This document shows, one piece after another, positions 62,201-64,000 of a stretch of DNA of 64,000 nt. Position numbers and translations under genes: made by a program. Numbering within the stretch: position 1 is the first letter of the stretch; each line of letters begins with the position of its first letter. Location of the stretch: NCBI RefSeq assembly GCF_024679245.1, contig NC_090196.1, positions 10,256,361 through 10,320,360 on the forward strand, given 5' to 3'. A model generated the notes under the pieces. The model made no database searches. It was not told where the DNA came from and worked only from the letters and a program-made list of their open reading frames with translations. This stretch comes from Pseudorasbora parva (lineage: Eukaryota; Chordata; Actinopteri; Cypriniformes; Gobionidae).

Positions 62201-64000
62201 AAAATCTTTCCTTTATAGGTTTGCTCATTCTGTCATTTGATATTTGTTCAGAGTCACCCTGACTAATATTGTATTTATGTACAAGTCATTTTACTGTAAA
62301 GTTATATAGAAAAGTACAGTCCAATTTGCCCCAAAATTAATTTAAGCAATTGCACTGTCCAATTTTCAAAAATTCATAAAAATCTTTCCTTTATAGCTTT
62401 ACCCATTCTGTCATTTGGTATTTTTTCAAAGTGACCCTGACTATTACTGTATTTATTTACAAGTCATTCTACTGTATATTTTGGGAGAAAATGGCAGTCA
62501 AACTGCAAATAACGTCTATTCAAACACTTACATTGTTTCCAATTTTCAAAAATTAATAAAAATCTTTCCTTTAAATGTTTGCTCATTCTGTCATTTGATA
62601 TTTGTTTAGAGTGACCCCAAATATTACTGTATTTATGTACAAGTCATTTTACTGTATAGTTTTAGAGAAAAGTACAGTCGAATATGCCCCAAAAATCAAC
62701 GTGCATTCAAATACTTACACTGTCCCATTTTTTCAAAAATTCATACACAATTTTACTTCATAGGTTTTTTCATTCTGTTATGTGACATTTGTTCAGAGTG
62801 ACCCTGACTATTACTGTATTTATTTACAAGTAATTTTACTGTATAGTTTTGGAGAGAAGTGCAGTCAAACTCTCCCAAAATTCATTCAAGCACTTACAGT
62901 CCAATTTTCAAAAATATCATAAAAATCTTTCCTTTATAGGTTTGCTCGTTCGGTCCTTTGATATTTGTTCAGAGTGACCCTGACTATTACTGTATTTATG
63001 TGCAAGTCATTTTACTGTATAGTTTTAGAGAAAAGTACAGTCAAACTCTCCCCAAAATTCATTAAAGCACTTACAGTCCAATTTTGAAAAATATCATAAA
63101 AATCTTTCCTTTATAGATTTGCTCATTCTGTCCTTTGATATTTGTTCAGAGTGACCCTGACTATTACTTTATTTATGTACAAGTCATTTTACTGTATAGT
63201 TTTAGAGAAAAGTACAGTCCAATTTGCCTCAAAATTCATTCAAGCACTTGCACTGTCCCATTTTCACCAACAATTCATAAAACTCTTTCCTTTATAGGTT
63301 TGCTCATTCTGACATTTGATATTTGTTTAGAGTGACACTGACTATTACTGTATTTATTTACAAGTATTTTTACTGTATAGTTTGGAGAAAAGTGCAGTCA
63401 AACTCTCCCCAAAATTCATTCAAGCACTTACAGTCCAATTTTCAAAAATATCATAAAAATCTTTCCTTTATAGGTTTGCTCATTCTGTCATTGGATATTT
63501 GTTCAGAGTCACCCTGACTATTATTGTATTTATGTGCAAGTCATTTTACTATATGGATGTAGAGATAAGTACAGTCCAATTTGTCCCAAAATTAATTTAA
63601 GCAATTGCACTGTCCAATATTCAAAAATTCATAAAAATCTTTCCTTTATAAGTTTACCCATTCTGTCATTTGGTATTTTTTCAAAGTGAGCCTGACTATT
63701 ACTGTATTTATTTACAAGCCATTCTACTGTATATTTTGGGAGAAATGGGCAGTCAAACTGCAAATAATCTGTCTATTCAAACACTTACATTGTGTCCAAT
63801 TTTCAAAAATTAATAAAAATCTTTCCTTTATATGTTTGCTCATTCTGTCATTTTATATTTGTTTAGAGTGACCCCAAATATTACTGTATTTATGTACAAG
63901 TCATTTTACTGTATAGTTTTAGAGAAAAGTACAGTCGAATATGCCCCAAATATCAACGTGCATTCAAATACTTACACTGTCCACTTTTTTCAAAAATTCA
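59213..64000 (+). repeat. 61-monomer HOR, copy C, partial at window end
   Basis: From gtattcatgtaaaagtc at 59,213 the sequence follows 39,201 onward, at offset 20,012 bp, then 20,366 after a 354 bp insertion, then 20,368 after a 2 bp insertion (ctttatatatttttag near 61,930). Copy C has more private changes than A and B have between them, for example gttgagagtg (60,265), ggagagaagtgcag (62,854) and gcctcaaaattc (63,228). It runs off the right edge. Confidence 0.88.
59900..60253 (+). repeat. Dimer insertion in copy C (354 bp)
   Basis: Copies A and B have D then H (39,711 and 39,888). Copy C has D, H, D, H. The extra H has gtacagtcc rather than the gaacagtcc of the native H at 60,254, one base missing in ccaatttcaacaattc, and a hybrid tail that switches from H (aaactctttcctt) to C (cataggttttctc) near 60,052. 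The extra D has actgtctttattt. The source appears to be region 2 or region 4 type monomers. Confidence 0.83.

Larger units (their letters stand above)
1..64000 (+). repeat. Tandem satellite array, about 180 bp monomer, fills the window
   Basis: The landmark ttgatatttg (variants ttgaaatttg, ttaatatttg, tttaaatttg) recurs every 177-187 bp from start to end. It is followed in order by gaccctgactattactgta, ttttactgtatag, gagaaaag, cagtc, a subtype-specific middle, ccaattttcaaaaattcat, tttcctttatagg and ctcattctgtc. All copies lie on the same strand. I saw no foreign sequence, inversion or transposon. Open reading frames reach at most 105 codons, mostly start at TTG or GTG, cross monomer boundaries and recur at the repeat period, so none is annotated as a gene. 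Scale, register and HOR structure match centromeric or pericentromeric satellites of eukaryotes. Centromere function is inference; family and species are unknown to me. Confidence 0.97.

Noticed and set aside
1..64000. CENP-B box
   Set aside because: Half-matches such as TTCGCCCCA and TTCGGCCCA fit the first part of NTTCGNNNNANNCGGGN, but the required CGGG is absent in every monomer that I inspected. No CENP-B box can be called.
1..64000. CRISPR array (regular repeats with spacers)
   Set aside because: The whole 180 bp unit is conserved, including any would-be spacers, and unit length and context are those of a eukaryotic satellite. There are no cas genes.

Overview
The whole 64 kb window is one uninterrupted block of AT-rich tandem satellite DNA. 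I found no credible protein gene, RNA gene, transposon, CRISPR array or unique sequence. The basic unit is a monomer of about 177-187 bp (mean about 180 bp; roughly 355 copies). A hand count of one monomer gives about 30% G+C. Every monomer I read has the same orientation, and every junction keeps the monomer register. This is the organisation of a eukaryotic centromeric or pericentromeric satellite with higher-order repeats (HORs). CpG sites show both TpG and CpA decay products, which fits a CpG-methylating genome, perhaps a vertebrate. I do not recognise the satellite and cannot name the species.

Layout, using TTG of the motif ttgatatttg as the start of each monomer. (1) 1-19,863: tetramer HOR A-B-C-D of 722-723 bp, interrupted by 1.45 kb eight-monomer cassettes ('K') and grouped into super-units of 7,975, 6,350 and at least 3,992 bp. 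(2) 19,918-27,863: two copies of a 22-monomer, 3,973 bp HOR. (3) 27,320-49,297: a tandem pair of a 61-monomer HOR (10,990 and 10,988 bp) with very few differences. It contains an internal 722 bp tetramer pair and an internal pair of about 1,990 bp. (4) 49,298-59,212: a patchwork of 24-mer (4,328 bp) and 21-mer (3,783 bp) copies related to region 2, with nested 545 bp and 2,187 bp duplications. (5) 59,213-64,000: a third, more diverged partial copy of the 61-mer, cut by the window end.

About eleven monomer subtypes (called A-J and L here) can be told apart by the middle of the monomer. The layout reads as a record of unequal exchange: hybrid monomers mark crossover points, one short patch in the second 61-mer copy looks like gene conversion, and HOR lengths differ by whole monomers. 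The open reading frames are short (up to 105 codons), mostly begin at TTG or GTG, run across monomer boundaries and recur at the satellite period. They are consequences of the repeat, not genes.

The most interesting signals are the near-identical 61-mer tandem pair, the conversion patch, the nested whole-monomer gains and losses, and a short dyad (ACTGTA...TACAGT) present in A and C monomers but broken in B and D, so that it alternates along the tetramer HOR. All comparisons were made by eye; no alignment or database search was run.
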